From Branchinecta lynchi (taxonomy: Eukaryota > Arthropoda > Branchiopoda > Anostraca > Branchinectidae), in assembly GCA_023053575.1 (NCBI GenBank), contig JAKZAP010000010.1, positions 19,528,628-19,592,627 of the forward strand: a stretch of 64,000 bases of DNA, read 5' to 3'. The position numbers and the translations under genes are program-made. This document shows positions 12,701 to 23,779 of this stretch, piece after piece (the first letter of the stretch is position 1; each line of letters begins with the position of its first letter). The notes under the pieces are model-generated. The model was not told the DNA's origin, searched no databases, and saw only the letters and a list, made by a program, of their open reading frames with translations.

Positions 12701-13556
12701 GGTGTATCTCATGAAGGAATTTTTGTACCAAAAAATAGATGACATATACTTTGATCAGCTCATCAATGGCTATCGATTGCCGTCGAAAAAAAAATTCTAC
12801 CTGTCTTAGTTCAAAAGTTGACTTTTTTGCCGTAGGCCAACTTTCTAACGTCACGACTTAGAAAGGAGCAAAGGATAAGCTCTAGTTTGTTTAGCAATGA
12901 GAGAACTTTTAAAGTTTAAGAGGCACATCTGATACCGTTACTCTACCACAAACCAAAGTGCAAAAAAAAAAAAATATAAACTCAGCTGAAATCGTCGCAG
13001 ACATGGACAGAAACAATAGATGGCAGCACTTTCGGACCCGTGGGAAAAAGCCACTTTTTTGTCTCTGTAGATTTTTCTATTTATCACTCAAAGAAGATAT
13101 GTTGGCTGTGGGGCCGGGTAACTGCCGCATATATTTAACACTTTTAGATTTTAGTCCATCTTCAATTTGAAACTGGTGCCTGCCTGCTTGCGTGCTAGAA
13201 CGGAGCTTTCCACTCGAAAGCAGAAACATCTTTTGATGAAACGAAAGGTTCGCTACACAACTTCAGATAGTCCTCTCTGACATAGGCTATACAACTCCAC
13301 TTCACTTCGCAAACCGTAGGCTCTGGCTCGATGACAAGCAAAAACCATCCTTATTGGCCCCAGGCAAGAGTTCTACGGAGCTTTCCAAAATGTAATGTCA
13401 TATTCATCAATCCGGCCTAAGGTCCACACTTTCCGTAAAAACCGCACAGGTTAGACCCTTCTCAGTTACCAGGAATAAAATGAAATCGGAGTCATAGGAA
13501 AAAAAAAAAAAAAAAAAAAAAACGAGGACAAAACCAAAGTGTTGCTCTCGCAACAC
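9741..13556 (-). mobile_element. Non-autonomous Helentron-like rolling-circle element, copy 1
   Basis: Read on the minus strand, the 5' end is at 13556 and starts GTGTTGCGAGAGCAACAC. A matching inverted copy sits near the 3' end but about 66 bp inside it (9807-9835, one mismatch). Outside that copy lie a CCGGC..GCCGG hairpin and then the perfect palindrome ACGTTGCCCGGGCAACGT. The element ends AGGTCTAG. Both flanking bases are A on the plus strand, so insertion was between two T residues on the element strand. Asymmetric inverted repeats, a terminal hairpin and T-T insertion are known marks of Helentron/Helitron2 elements. No Rep or helicase is encoded. The centre is a four-unit repeat array. 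Copy 2 (43284-47072) is nearly identical. Confidence 0.72.
9991..12680. repeat. Four-unit internal repeat array of Helentron-like copy 1
   Basis: Units begin at the shared string AGGATTAAAATACCATAGAT, or a one-base variant, at about 9991, 10830, 11581 and 12122. Spacings are therefore roughly 839, 751 and 541 bp. Each unit carries one or two shorter sub-repeats containing AGCAAAAGCTGCAAACCCCT. In frame, the sub-repeats give short peptides with the motif KSCKPLIAEDD, but no open frame crosses units. I read it as non-coding central repeats, as in other non-autonomous rolling-circle elements. Confidence 0.7.
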
Positions 13557-13598
13557 AATAAATCTGGGTACGATGCAGTTACTTCTCATCAAAGATGT

Positions 13599-13917
13599 GA
13601 TCATGTTATTTTAAATATGCAAAGCACCTGCTCCACTTGTCGAAATTATGTCATAACCATACATTGACGGAGAAGTTCAAAATTCAAGATGCAGGTGCTA
13701 CCCTTTTGGATGTTTCCTCATCGCTTTCAAAAATCATGGACGACAGGGCCCAACCAGCGCACGACGTTGTCCACTCTGTCCTGACCGAAGATTAAAAATT
13801 AAGTGTCTTTTTCTGTGTTTGTGTTTGTATGTGTTTTGTTTATTTTCTTCATTTGCTCCGCCTTTCCAAAATGGCGGGTCAAAAATAAATTACTTACTTA
13901 CTTACTTACTTACTTTT
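13599..13917 (+). mobile_element. LINE 3' end with (ACTT)n tail
   Basis: The segment ends AAAAATAAATTACTTACTTAC, a simple-repeat tail after a polyadenylation-like signal. Its CCTTTCCAAAATGGCGGG block is matched, inverted, by GCTTTCCAAAACAGGGGG at 60945-61105, which has the same tail. The first 100 bp (13599-13700) resemble part of 55160-55642 on the other strand. It is a 5'-truncated retrotransposon copy. Confidence 0.6.
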
Positions 13918-15555
13918 TAGAAGAGCACAGCGAGAGAGCTGAATACTTTGCGAACGGGGAACTTCCTTAAGTGAAGATGGTCTGCATTTATTGCTGTAAG
14001 GTTCGCTAGGGTAAACTTGAAAATCATATTTCGCAATGGCATTTGCACGGAGCTCTGGAACTTTCAAAGAAGTTTCTTGTTTCAACGAATGAGGTAATAA
14101 AGGGTAAAGATTGAAATACTGGATGGCTTCCTAACCTTAACGCTGGAAGATTGCCAAAAATTAAAATGACACTTTAGCATTAGCTGACTGAGTTGTCATC
14201 GCTTTTGAGATTTCTAGAGCGATGAAATATCCATATTTGGAATCACACCCTATACAGAGATTTGAAATACAAGCTGAACAGTGCCGTTAATCCGGTGTTT
14301 GATCAAAATATTCCAAACGTTTCCGACTAGCGAATTACCTTTCGAATCCGACTAAGCGGTTAATTACGGATAAATGACATACTTAAGGGATCTTGATGAG
14401 ACTGGAAATCTAGAAGACCCGGTTTTCTGGATAGAAAAGTTCAATAAATATTCCTTTTTGGGATACCATCGAATCAAATGTGTGATGGCGTCAAACGATT
14501 GAAGAACCTGTCGTTCTTATAATGCCGATGGAACCTACTTCCGAGTTGCATTCGTTAATGACCTGTTACGCTAAAACCTGGAGACCCAAACTTTCATTTG
14601 TTACGCTAAGCACACTAATGTTAGCACTAGCCACGATTCAAAATTTTCCATGTGCGTTATGCTCCTGATGAGTGTTCTCGTATCATGCCACTGGTGCGTA
14701 AAGCCGGTTATCTAATGTTGCCAAGTTTTTGCTAGAAGTCAATGGGCCTGAGAATAGGCTTAAAATAGTAAATCCGGGGATAATTTGTTGAAAGAAGAGC
14801 CAAGTTTTGCAGTATTCAAATAGTTTAAATAACGGAAGATGAACAGTAAGTAATACGAGGTTTGAGTCAGTAGGAAATTGTTCCAGTTGATATTCATCCA
14901 TTATAGACAAGGGTCCTCTTACGTTTTAGCTCGAGGAAGCGAATTCGTAACGAAGAAGTGTTTACACTTTGGAAATTCTCCAATGTCCTACTGTAAATCA
15001 TTCACGTACGATTTATTTTTCTAGGGGAAGGAATTGGAGGAACCAAGCTTCGTAGAACAACGGAATAGAATGAAACATGTGAATGTTCTTGCAGTAGTTT
15101 GTTAGATGTAAAAGCCGCCATGTCTAACCAAACAGAAAACAGATTTAGTTTGAGAAAGTGACAGTGTATTGGGCACATCTTGAGAAGCATATGTGTTTTG
15201 AATTGTGTATATTTACTGGTAAGTCAAACAAATTCCTAAGCTAAAGCAACTCTAATTGTCCAAGATGTGGACATATGTCACTAAACAGGTTACCTCGGCT
15301 GTGTTCCAAGTTCCAACATTGTATCAGGAGAAACTGTGGGCTACACCGTTGTTGGCCACAAAAATTGGACAAGGTCAGAACAGCGATGATAACATGCATA
15401 AGATTCCTATTAATCTGAATAATATTTATAATATTGCATGTATTGCTAATGATCAACAAGCCAATAAATCATTAAAATAACTTGGATATATTTAATGAAT
15501 CGCTTTCAGGAAACCTACGCTATATCTTTTTGCACATTTAAATTTAAGGCTTTGG
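13918..15555. other. Unassigned stretch
   Basis: No gene, RNA or repeat structure is recognised. Open frames at 14683-14910, 15241-15459 and 15256-15480 are short and overlap on opposite strands. None has a domain or splice support. Confidence 0.4.
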
Positions 15556-15559
15556 TTTA

Positions 15560-16131
15560 AGAATAACTAACCAGACAGTTCGCTTTGATTCTGGGCAGCC
15601 TCTGATAACAGACATCATACGCCAACGAAGATGGCGCTGCTTGGGACATGTTACCGATATGGCGGAGGATAGACTTCTCAGAGTTGCGGTAGAGTCGCAA
15701 CCCGCAGAAGAGGAAGGTCGAAAAGGCCACGCCTACAAGGCCGGAGAGGCCAACCCACCAGGCCACACCTGCAAGCGGGGCCTGAAGCACATCTTCACGA
15801 TAGTCCAACTCAAGCGGGACCCTAGCGCTTATTTTTTACACTACCATTGTTCTTTTGTACAGCAAAGAACTCTCGCGAAAAATAATACAGATTAAATTTA
15901 CCCAACTGACATTGTAAAACGAGTAAAGTCTATATAGTGTATGTTAAAAAATACACTACAGACAATTTACTCGTGTTACAATTTTTCTAAAAAAAAATTT
16001 ATTTCGACGAAGATTTTATGAGACCAAAACTGTATTTAAATCGTGTAAAGTTATCTCTGTGACTCTGTTGACATTTCCGATGCTCTTTTTCTCAACCAAG
16101 AATTTTTGGAAAAATAAAGTGAATTGAATTG
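15560..16131 (+). pseudogene. LINE reverse transcriptase C-terminal relic with tail
   Basis: The frame from about 15600 reads TDIIRQRRWRCLGHVTDM. This matches the RRWRWLGHVLRM-type motif found at the C-terminus of many non-LTR retrotransposon reverse transcriptases. The frame stays open to 15895 but lacks the catalytic domain, so the copy is 5'-truncated. The 3' part ends near 16131 with AAAAATAAAGTGAATTGAATTGAA, a polyA-signal-like string plus short tail. It is a non-functional fragment. Confidence 0.6.
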
Positions 16132-16199
16132 AAGACGTCTAGTCAGCAGCAAATATATGAGTGATGACTGGCCATCTTAACTTTTTATTTAGTTGCTTT

Positions 16200-16320
16200 A
16201 TTTCAGAAAATGGTATCTGATACCACGGTCTAAAGTCGTACGGCGTTTACCGTGGTATCTGATACCACGGTTGAAAGGCGCTTTGGCAGGTAACGTGGTA
16301 AAGACAATTCATTGATTCTA
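16200..16320. repeat. GGTATCTGATACCACGG palindromes
   Basis: The palindromic string TGGTATCTGATACCACGG occurs twice here (near 16211 and 16252). It recurs at the ends of the inverted-repeat element at 17834-18166. This is probably a fragment of that family. Confidence 0.5.
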
Positions 16321-17769
16321 GTAGAGGTGGGAGTGCTTGAATCATTTAGTGATTTAGAAATGCTGCCGCCATTTCCTGATTTACCTCCATCATTGCATTA
16401 TTATTCTTTTTCCTAGTCATTGCCGTTCTTTACTTCTGGCGTATAATCCCAAAAAGTCTGCACTCGCCTATGAACACTGGCCAAAGGTAGTCACAGCGCG
16501 AGCGCTCGTACTCCTTCGAGTGCATGAATACGACTGACTTAGTTGAAGGAAGAAGACTCAAAAATATTAAAAAAAAAATCCATTTTGTTCATATACCAGC
16601 TAAATATTTCTTTTTCTCTTTCACTGTTCCGTTGAGAGTTAATTTAACGGCTGTGACCTTTCCTAATCGCACCACTAGATAGCCCCATGGTCGCACCGTG
16701 TCTCCTGTAAGATAGACGTTGCAGATGAATGCTTCTGAGTTAAGTGCTTTAAGGAAGTCAGCTTGTAATGTCTGCTCATACTCATATCGGTCAAAAAAGG
16801 ACCCGACCCATCGTTCATACCTCTGCTACTCCCCGGAGGCGTCATTTGGAGTGGTGTCCCCTTCAGAGGTTCCAGATTCGACCGACACTAGACTTAATAC
16901 AAATTCAAAGCTAGAAGTTCAGGGATCGACTAAAAACGGGAATGGAACGAATGACACGGTGCAGGAGAAGCGCATACTAAAAACGGGAACGAAGTACGAA
17001 AATCTGGAACACTGCACCAGGAGGAAAACTACTAAAAGTGGGAACGTTGCACCATCCTTCCTTTTTTTTTAGTAGTTTGCTTGGGTACGAGTTCCAGACC
17101 ATTCCCCTGAACTTCCGCACGAGGGGCAGGGCTCCTGTTCTTTAATCCTTGCATCTATCCTAAAGGAGGAACAAGACTGAACACAAAAAAGACCGGCTCC
17201 CTGCTTTTGAAACTTGGTTCCACGTAGATGGAAAAAGTACTAAAACGGGAATGTCAGGGTCCCTGTTTACTCAACACTATACCTGAAAGTATGTTTCTCC
17301 TGAAAATGGAACCAGATAAGAACAGGGGTCCCTTCCCCTCGTGAGGAGGTAACACGTACGAATGCTAGCACAGGATCGTAAATAGAGTTTCCGATTTTGT
17401 TTCTCCTGCAGCAGATACTAAAGTATTAAAAATACAGGAGGCCTATCATTCTCGTTTTTAGTATTTGGTTCTCATGAAAATTGAACAACGTGCTAAAAAA
17501 ACAGGAGGCCAGGCATTCCCGTTTTTAGTACTTTTTCCCCCTGAACATGGAACCAAGTATCAAAGCAGGGGCCGGTCGTTCCCGTTTTTAGTCTTGTTCC
17601 TCCTGCAGGAAGTACTAAAGAACAAGGGCCCTGCTTAAAATGCGTCTAAGCGAAGATACGCGACTACTAGAACAGGGATCGTCGATAAAAAAAAAAAACA
17701 GGGGGGCCAGTCATTCCCGTATTTAGCACTTGTTCCTCTATTTTTAGGCTCTTCCTGATGGAAAAACTT
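16321..17769. other. Non-coding stretch with a degenerate repeat tract
   Basis: From about 16915 to 17740 a loosely repeated motif alternates between strands: ACTAAAAACGGGAA and its inverse TTCCCGTTTTTAGTA, combined with GTTCCTCCTG or CAGGAGGC. The tract can form many short hairpins. No gene is recognised. The frame at 16719-17072 simply runs into this tract. Confidence 0.45.
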
Positions 17770-18230
17770 GTTATGCACAACATTTTTAAACAGAACAGAC
17801 AACATCCGAAGTGTTGTCTGTTACGCATTAGATGCGTTTTTGAAGATACCATGGTATCTGATACCACGGTCTCAAGTTAAGTTGTTTTTGCAGTTATCGT
17901 GGTATCTGATATTCAGATACCACGGCCCGACCGTGGTAACTGACTGTGGTATGTGAGAAAATTATCTCACTTTTATCAATTTTTGTCGGGGGAGAGAAGT
18001 TTGGCACTTAGTGATGTGACTGAATATCAGTTTTTCTTTTGGGATGAATCCGAAAGCCCCAATTTCGGCAATTGTCGTTTTTGCCGAGCAACCGCGGTAA
18101 CTGCAAAACGACTAATTGCAGATCCAATTACCGTGGTAACAGATACCATGATATCTGCAAAAACGCAACTATTGTATGTTGAAACTGCTCATCCTTCTGT
18201 TGTCTGTTATGACACTTCTGACAGTGCAGG
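17770..18230. mobile_element. Composite MITE fragment with nested inverted-repeat element
   Basis: The outer parts match the right half of the element at 51789-52125: CAACATCCGAAGTGTTGTCTGTTACGCATTA near 17800, and TCTGTTATGACACTTCTGACAGT ending at about 18225. Between them, 17834-18166 is a separate element whose ends are inverted copies (left GCGTTTTTGAAGATACCATG, right the reverse complement with two changes). The nested piece therefore appears to have inserted into an older MITE. Confidence 0.55.
17834..18166. mobile_element. Nested inverted-repeat element, GCGTTTTTG ends
   Basis: The terminal inverted repeats are about 37 bp, with roughly four mismatches, running from GCGTTTTTG to ACCACGGT. 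The centre has more copies of the GATACCACGG palindrome. It is non-coding. No exact target duplication is visible. Confidence 0.5.
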
Positions 18231-19020
18231 CTGTAGTTAAATATCATGATCTGTGTTTCCGTCAACCGAGCCTACAGCCCTTCGCAGCCTTCCAAGTTGA
18301 ACGGATGAGTAAAAAGATGATAGCTTGACGGACGTCGACAAACGACCAAGGGCGCTTTTGATGTCGTAGGCAGTCAGTCAGTCGTATCGAATGGTTTGCT
18401 CTCACACCTTGTAAACATCAAATCATCCACTGGCGACAGAACAATGGACCACGTGTACCATGCTCCCACAATTCTCACATAATACGACATGTTGGAAAGA
18501 ATTATTTTGAACTGTGGGTTGGCGGAACAAATTGCTACTGATATTCCGTAATACCGGTGTTGGAAATTGTCAATTGGTTTTCACAGTAATTGTTTAGAAA
18601 TGTATTACGGTATGGGTGCTGAAAAGTACAGAAAGCCAAATCAAGGTTCTGTTGTTCTTGCATGATTGAGTGTATTCCTGAAATATCTTTTCACTTCATT
18701 TTGTTACTGACGCTCATCTTGTGTTTAATTTTTGTCATGAATTTTTCCAGGCCCAGTTAGTAATTCAGTAATAATTAGATATTCAGTGATTTTTCTCCTT
18801 TTTTTATAACTCCATTGTCGCCTCGTGCGTTTGGTGGGCCATAAATTAAGTATATATTACTAGAGCATGGTTAAGAATTGGTTTCGAAGCCATGGGTTAC
18901 CTAGTTAGTTTTTCAGAAAACAGATTTATCACTTATATTTCCCTCAAAACAGCATCGCAAGGAAAAGAAAATTTGAGAAACTCGCAAAATTGAGTTACTG
19001 CTATTGTTTTCTGCATTGAT
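18231..19020. other. Unassigned stretch
   Basis: I see no gene, RNA or clear repeat here. The sequence is AT-rich, without long open frames. Confidence 0.4.
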
Positions 19021-19380
19021 CAGACAAGACAAGATAAGATTGTATTTACACTAAGAGCCAAAGGATATGACAAATACATGGAACATAAACACAAACAAAC
19101 AAAAATAATAACTTCTATAAGCATCCATCCCTATGGGCTAGGGCTACCATGAGGAGCTCCCCAACTGTTTAACAATAATAGACAACTATTACCCATGACC
19201 CTGCGCATCCATTCTTCATCCACCCCTCTTTCATTTACTCCAAAAATGTATAACCTCAAATTTGAGTTCACTCAAATTATCGCGTTCACACAACAAAGGT
19301 TTCAAATTCTCATCCACACTACCACAAATCGGACATGAGTAAGGACCGGACCGGCCCTTTGCTCTCTGTTTTTTAAAGCG
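19021..19380 (-). pseudogene. LINE 3' end, minus-strand copy
   Basis: Read on the minus strand from 19380, the frame gives SGPYSCPICGSVDENLKPLL, a Cys-x2-Cys segment. This is the same protein segment as in the adjacent plus-strand copy. It ends in a 3' region with the tail ATCTTATCTTGTCTTGTC at 19021-19040. The frame stops early. Only the zinc-finger-like C-terminus and 3' untranslated region of a LINE remain. Confidence 0.55.
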
Positions 19381-19815
19381 GGGCTTAGACCAGAGGAACT
19401 TAAATGGATGGTGAGTCTGAGGGCGGATTCTCTACCATTGGGGGAAAGAAGAAAGTTTATAGGTAAAGTTAAGCTATGTTCTGGTCCTTACTTCTGCCCT
19501 ATGTGCGGTTCACTAGGAGAGGATATTTTGCATCTGGTGGGTAGATGCGTTGAGTTAAATGATCTGCGTAAAGAGATTTTTGGATATAGTAGGTTGGAGG
19601 AGGAGGATTTGGTTAAGGTGATGGGGAAGAAAAATTTTGGGGACCTTCGTCGGCTTGGGAGGTTCCTCAAGCAGTCTCTGGAGCATCGGGAGCGTTTTTT
19701 GGAGTAAGGGTTCCCTCCTTTCGGCGTAAACATTGTGTTTGTGAGTGCTATTTTGTGTTTGTGTTACTTTCCTACCATGGCCCGACGGGCTTTTTGGAAA
19801 TAAATTCATTCATTA
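19381..19815 (+). pseudogene. LINE C-terminus with Cys-His finger, plus-strand copy
   Basis: The frame runs from about 19378 to 19704 and contains CPMCGSLGEDILHLVGRC. This is a Cys-x2-Cys-x8-His-x4-Cys arrangement typical of the C-terminal finger of some LINE open reading frames. A short 3' region ends AAATAAATTCATTCATT, a polyA-signal-like string and ATTC tail. It lies head to head with the minus-strand relative at 19021-19380. No catalytic reverse transcriptase remains, so both are dead ends of insertions. Confidence 0.6.
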
Positions 19816-20569
19816 TACCGCCTTCTCTCCCCAAGAGCCAGACTGTATGCCCTACAACTAATCAAATCCCTTATTTCCTCCCCCCGCTTTAAAAATAAAC
19901 TTCCGTTGTTGGCGTGAAACAGCCTTTCACTTCAGTATTTGTTACTCAACATATCTTACTTCTTCATTGGTCTCGACATGTTGGTGACACCGTTTAAAGT
20001 TCTGAACCCTTTAGTTTTAAACCCTTCGAAAGCCTGTACACCATATTGGTAGTTTGCAGAGTGTGTAGTTGAACCGTCAAACATCTTCCTCTGAGCTAAC
20101 AGCATACTTTTCTAGATTTGTTTTCCCTGAGCATGCCGCAACTCTACCAAAAACTAAACACAATAATTGTGAACAAAAAATATCATTTAGAAGCGTCACA
20201 CTGACATAATACTGGCATTTGTCACACTCCTTTTCATACACTCTTTATCAAACCCGCATTACCAATACAGTTATGTCCTCCGTTCATTCAGCTCTCTACA
20301 ATCACAAAACATTTGCACCGAACTTATTGCCCAAACTTCCGCACATCGGACAGAAACAAGGGCCGGATTCCTGTCTCCCATATATAGTGTTCTAACCTCC
20401 ATTTACAGACTGTCGGCCAACTTTTGAACGAAAATCTTCAGTTCCTCCTGTCTGTTTTTTTTTAAAGTCTGTTTGTCTTCTTTTAACTTGCGTTTATTTT
20501 TCTTTTTCTTCTCACAGCGCTCATGACACTATTTCTTGTTTTTCAGTTGATATACACTTGCTCTTTAGG
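19816..20569. other. Unassigned stretch
   Basis: Nothing coding or repetitive is recognised. Confidence 0.4.
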
Positions 20570-20920
20570 AAATGTTCAGAGGGAAGACACTAAGTTACTC
20601 AAAACAAGAGCTAGAAGCTCATATGGTACTTGCAAGGCTGGGTCAAAGGATGAAAGTAGGAATTTGCCAAGTCTGGTTATTTTTTTCATTTGTAAACAAA
20701 CCCCTCTAGATAAAAATGTTCGAATGCCCTTAGAAAACAGGAGAATAGATCTTTTGGTAAAGACCATTTTATTTTTGCAATTGGGTGTGATGATTCGCAC
20801 TTTAAGCAAAAATTATCATGGGCTCTTGAGAATCATGAATATGTACCGTTTGGTCAAAAGTATTTTTTTTTGTCCACTCTTCGGTTAAGATGCGCACTTT
20901 CAGGAAGCTAGAAATTCATT
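20570..20920 (+). repeat. Repeat Q copy
   Basis: It shares blocks with three other places: CTCATATG..CACTTGCAA..GGATGAAAGTAGGAATTTGCCA (also at 35060-35180) and AAAATTATCATGGGC..ATCATGAATAT (also at 36600-36670 and, inverted, at 58270-58460). It is a dispersed repeat of unknown type. The 121-codon open frame over it is not conserved between copies. Confidence 0.5.
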
Positions 20921-21129
20921 TCTAATCAAAAACCATGAGGCAAAACTGGTCATGGGCTAAAGGACCCCCCCCCCCCGGATTGTCGGATCGGGAAACTGAC
21001 TATTTCTAAGCTATTGTGATCTGGGCGGTTCGTTGGGGGGGGGGGAGAGCAACCCCATGCTTCAGAGAGAAGTACTTTCAGTCGTATGTTTTGAGCTTGC
21101 CTCTGTGATACTCGTAAGTTTTGATAAAT

Positions 21130-21469
21130 ATTCCTTCAGCCCAAGCTAACCGCGAATCATAGTTGATAGTGCAAAGTGGATGCGTCAGCTGAACTTTATT
21201 AGAGCTACATTTCGGCGCTTTTTGACAAGGGTCCTCTTCAGGCTCAAAGTCGCTCAAGTTGGAAAAACGAACTTGTCGAAAAACAAAATAAAGATTCTAG
21301 CTTAGCGTTAAATATTTAACTTCGTGAATTCCTTTGTGGGAATTCCTTTTTAAATCCAAGCAACTCTCACAAAGGAATTCACGAAGTCAAATATTTAACG
21401 CTAAGCTAGAATCTTTGTTTTGTTTTTCCACAAGTATGTTTTTCCAACTTGAGCGGCTTAGAGCCTGAA
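21130..21469. repeat. Repeat M segment plus ~100-bp-arm palindrome
   Basis: 21130-21240 is a repeat M segment (CAGCCCAAGCTAAC to GGGTCCTCTTCAGG). It leads directly into an inverted repeat with arms at about 21237-21338 and 21370-21469. The arms mirror each other through TCAAGTTGGAAAAAC, GATTCTAGCTTAGCGTTAAA and GAATTCCTTTGTG. The loop is about 30 bp. The same layout, repeat M followed by a large palindrome, occurs at 37364-37961. Confidence 0.65.
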
Positions 21470-21479
21470 GTAAGTTTTG

Positions 21480-21900
21480 CAGAATTTTGCTCGTGAATGA
21501 CCTGTTTCTAGTCGTGTGGCTACGAAGAAATTTTCCAGTTATTCGTTTTCAGCTTGTCAGATTCAAAGTTGTGTGTTATTAGTTTGTCAGAATGACATTC
21601 GTATGTTCTGAGCCTGCCATAGTGATGCAGAATCTTCTGAATTTTGCCTGCGAATGACCTGTTTCTTGTCGTATTTTGCGAACAGTTTTTCTAGTCGTAT
21701 ATTACGAGACAGTCGTAATTTTTTAGCTTATCAGAATAACAGACATATGTTTTGAGCTTGTCTATCGTGAATTTGCCTGAAAACCTGTTTCAGATCGTAT
21801 GGTTACGTCGAGGTTTTCCATAAGTCATACCTTACGAGACAATCGTATGTTTCGAGCTTGTCAGAAGAACACACGTGCAGTTACCTAATCGTGATTTTCA
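21480..21900 (+). repeat. Three degenerate ~130-150-bp tandem units
   Basis: Units start near 21482, 21636 and 21767 with GAATTTTGC(C/T)..GAATGACCTGTTTC. Each then runs through a (T)CGTATGGTTACG-like block to TTTTCCA and GAGCTTGTCAGAA. Divergence between units is considerable. No coding frame spans them. Confidence 0.5.
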
Positions 21901-22139
21901 CCATATGGTGGACAGTTTGAAGTAAATTGGTTTTAGTAACAAGACCTCTGCACTTTAGCAGAAAACATGCCGATTTCCGAAAACTTTTGCCTGCTACGCA
22001 AAGTTTCAATACGATCTGGTTTTATGCAAATCTCCTTATTTTAGAATAAAACAGGTTGATTTTTTGTTTGAACATAAACCGACTTTCAGAAAATTCAGAC
22101 CAAATCTACTTTTTATTTATATCACTTTGGATGGGCACT
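21901..22139. other. Short unassigned gap
   Basis: No gene or clear repeat is recognised before the split repeat S copy begins at about 22140. Confidence 0.4.
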
Positions 22140-22621
22140 ACCTTTTGGGATCCCAAAACCAGGGGTGGCCCGAAGCACTCACAGGCCAGGGGGGGTGAGA
22201 CCCCTCATTTCAACGACTCATGGATCGTAATATACGACTCTCAGGTACCGACAAAATGGACTGTTGCGAGTATGCGGCAATGGCGAACATTCCCCACCAA
22301 TAAATAAGAGAGCCGGTGTAAAACTAGCTGCAATGCATCTGCTGAAATTATTCTTGTAATCAAAATTTGTGCACACATACCTTCATAGCCTCAGCTTTAC
22401 ATTTCAACTTTCGCATAAGACGAAAGCTTTCAACGCCTGTACCCGGGACAAATTAAACCAACTGCCGCAGGCGAATTTTTTTTAATCTGCCTTTGTCTAG
22501 AAAGATTCTAGCCAGCCTTTAATGTGTTTCAAATCTAAAAAGTTCCAGGCCTAATCGCCAAGTAAATGACGCACCGTTCCTTTAAATAGAGAATACTATG
22601 AAATGTGCCACAGGCGAAATT

Positions 22622-23109
22622 TTGTGAAAGGCCGAGGAGCAGACCGTCTTTTTGCGATCCCATTGAAAAGGAAAAAATAGCTTTGAAATAACAAATCTGA
22701 CCGTCGAAAAGAGTGACAAAGCAGTGGCCAGAGAAAACAAAGTAGATTTGTTCCGAATTAAAGCTAAAAAAGTAATTTTCGCGTAAAAGACACGCTTATT
22801 CAGAAACAAAACGAGGAAGTTTGCAAGTGCATTCAAAGAAAAAAAGTCCTGATTTATGGACGTAAGCCGATGAGCAGAGCGTCATTGTGCGATCCCAATG
22901 AAAAGTTAAGAATAGCTATGAAATCACGCCTCTGTAGGCTACATCGAAAAAGTGACAAAATAAAGCCCACAGAAAAGAAAGTAGATTTGCTCCGAACTAA
23001 TAGCAAAAAAAGTAATTTTCACGTTCAGAACACATATCCTCAGAAACGAAACGAGGAAAACAGGTTTGCCAATGCATTAAAACAAAAAAATCCGGATTTG
23101 CGGACGTAA
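22622..23109. repeat. Two-copy tandem repeat of ~245 bp inside the hAT-type element
   Basis: 22622-22866 and 22867-23109 align end to end. Both share TGCGATCCCA(T/A)TGAAAAG, AAAGTAGATTTG(T/C)TCCGAA, AAAAAAGTAATTTTC(G/A)CG and CAGAAAC(A/G)AAACGAGGAA. The differences are many, so the duplication is old. An open frame at 22870-23109 covers only the second copy and the first is interrupted, so I do not call a gene. Confidence 0.65.
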
Positions 23110-23486
23110 CGAACTTTTGGTCTTGGCCTAACAGGAGTTTACAGATATAGAAAAAGACGCCAGGTTCGCTGACGAGACTTGAGTTGCGTTTGTTTTCGGG
23201 TGAGTTGATGTACTTTTGTTTCATAATGAAAGTACCGTGTACCGTTTTATTTGTCACTCGACACACTGTACTTTCATGTCGAAAACTAGAGCAGGTAAAG
23301 CTACAGTGAGCTACATCTGACGAATTGCAACTTAAAACCGCTTTGCATAATTTGATTCTACGCGACAGAAGATGCTATATACAGCAAATGAAGACGAGAA
23401 GTTCGCTTTTAGAATATCTTAAATATATCTTAAGAGATCATTTGAATTTTACGAAGTCTTTTCAGATGTGCTTTAACACTAGCATA

Positions 23487-23779
23487 CAGGGGCGTCACGT
23501 ATGGGGGTTGGATGCACCCCCCCCCCCTCCTCGATGTTGTCGGCTATCCGGTAAACATAGATTTTTCGCAAAAAAGAATCGATTTTTTTGGGAAACAGTC
23601 GATTTTTTTTAAAAACGGTCGGTTTTCTTTAGATCAGTCGATTTTACCTAGCTCCTCCCATATTTGATAGTGCTATGATTCGCAGTCAGCAGCGATGCAC
23701 ACGATTCGCAGTCAGCTTTGGCTGAAGGAATATTTTTGCTCCTCCCCCACCCCCAAACATTTTGATAGTAACGCCTCTG
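23487..23779. mobile_element. 293-bp hAT-type MITE with perfect 8-bp TSD
   Basis: It begins CAGGGGCGTCAC and ends GTAACGCCTCTG, inverted with two mismatches. It is bordered on both sides by CTAGCATA (23479-23486 and 23780-23787), an exact 8-bp target duplication. The interior has a C-run and degenerate CAGTCGATTTTT repeats. A relative lies at 50373-50700. Confidence 0.8.

Noticed and set aside
15256..15480. Small plus-strand gene near 15.3 kb
   Set aside because: An opposite-strand frame covers the same bases, and nothing supports either.
20523..20888. 121-residue protein
   Set aside because: It overlaps repeat Q, and the frame is not kept in the other copies.
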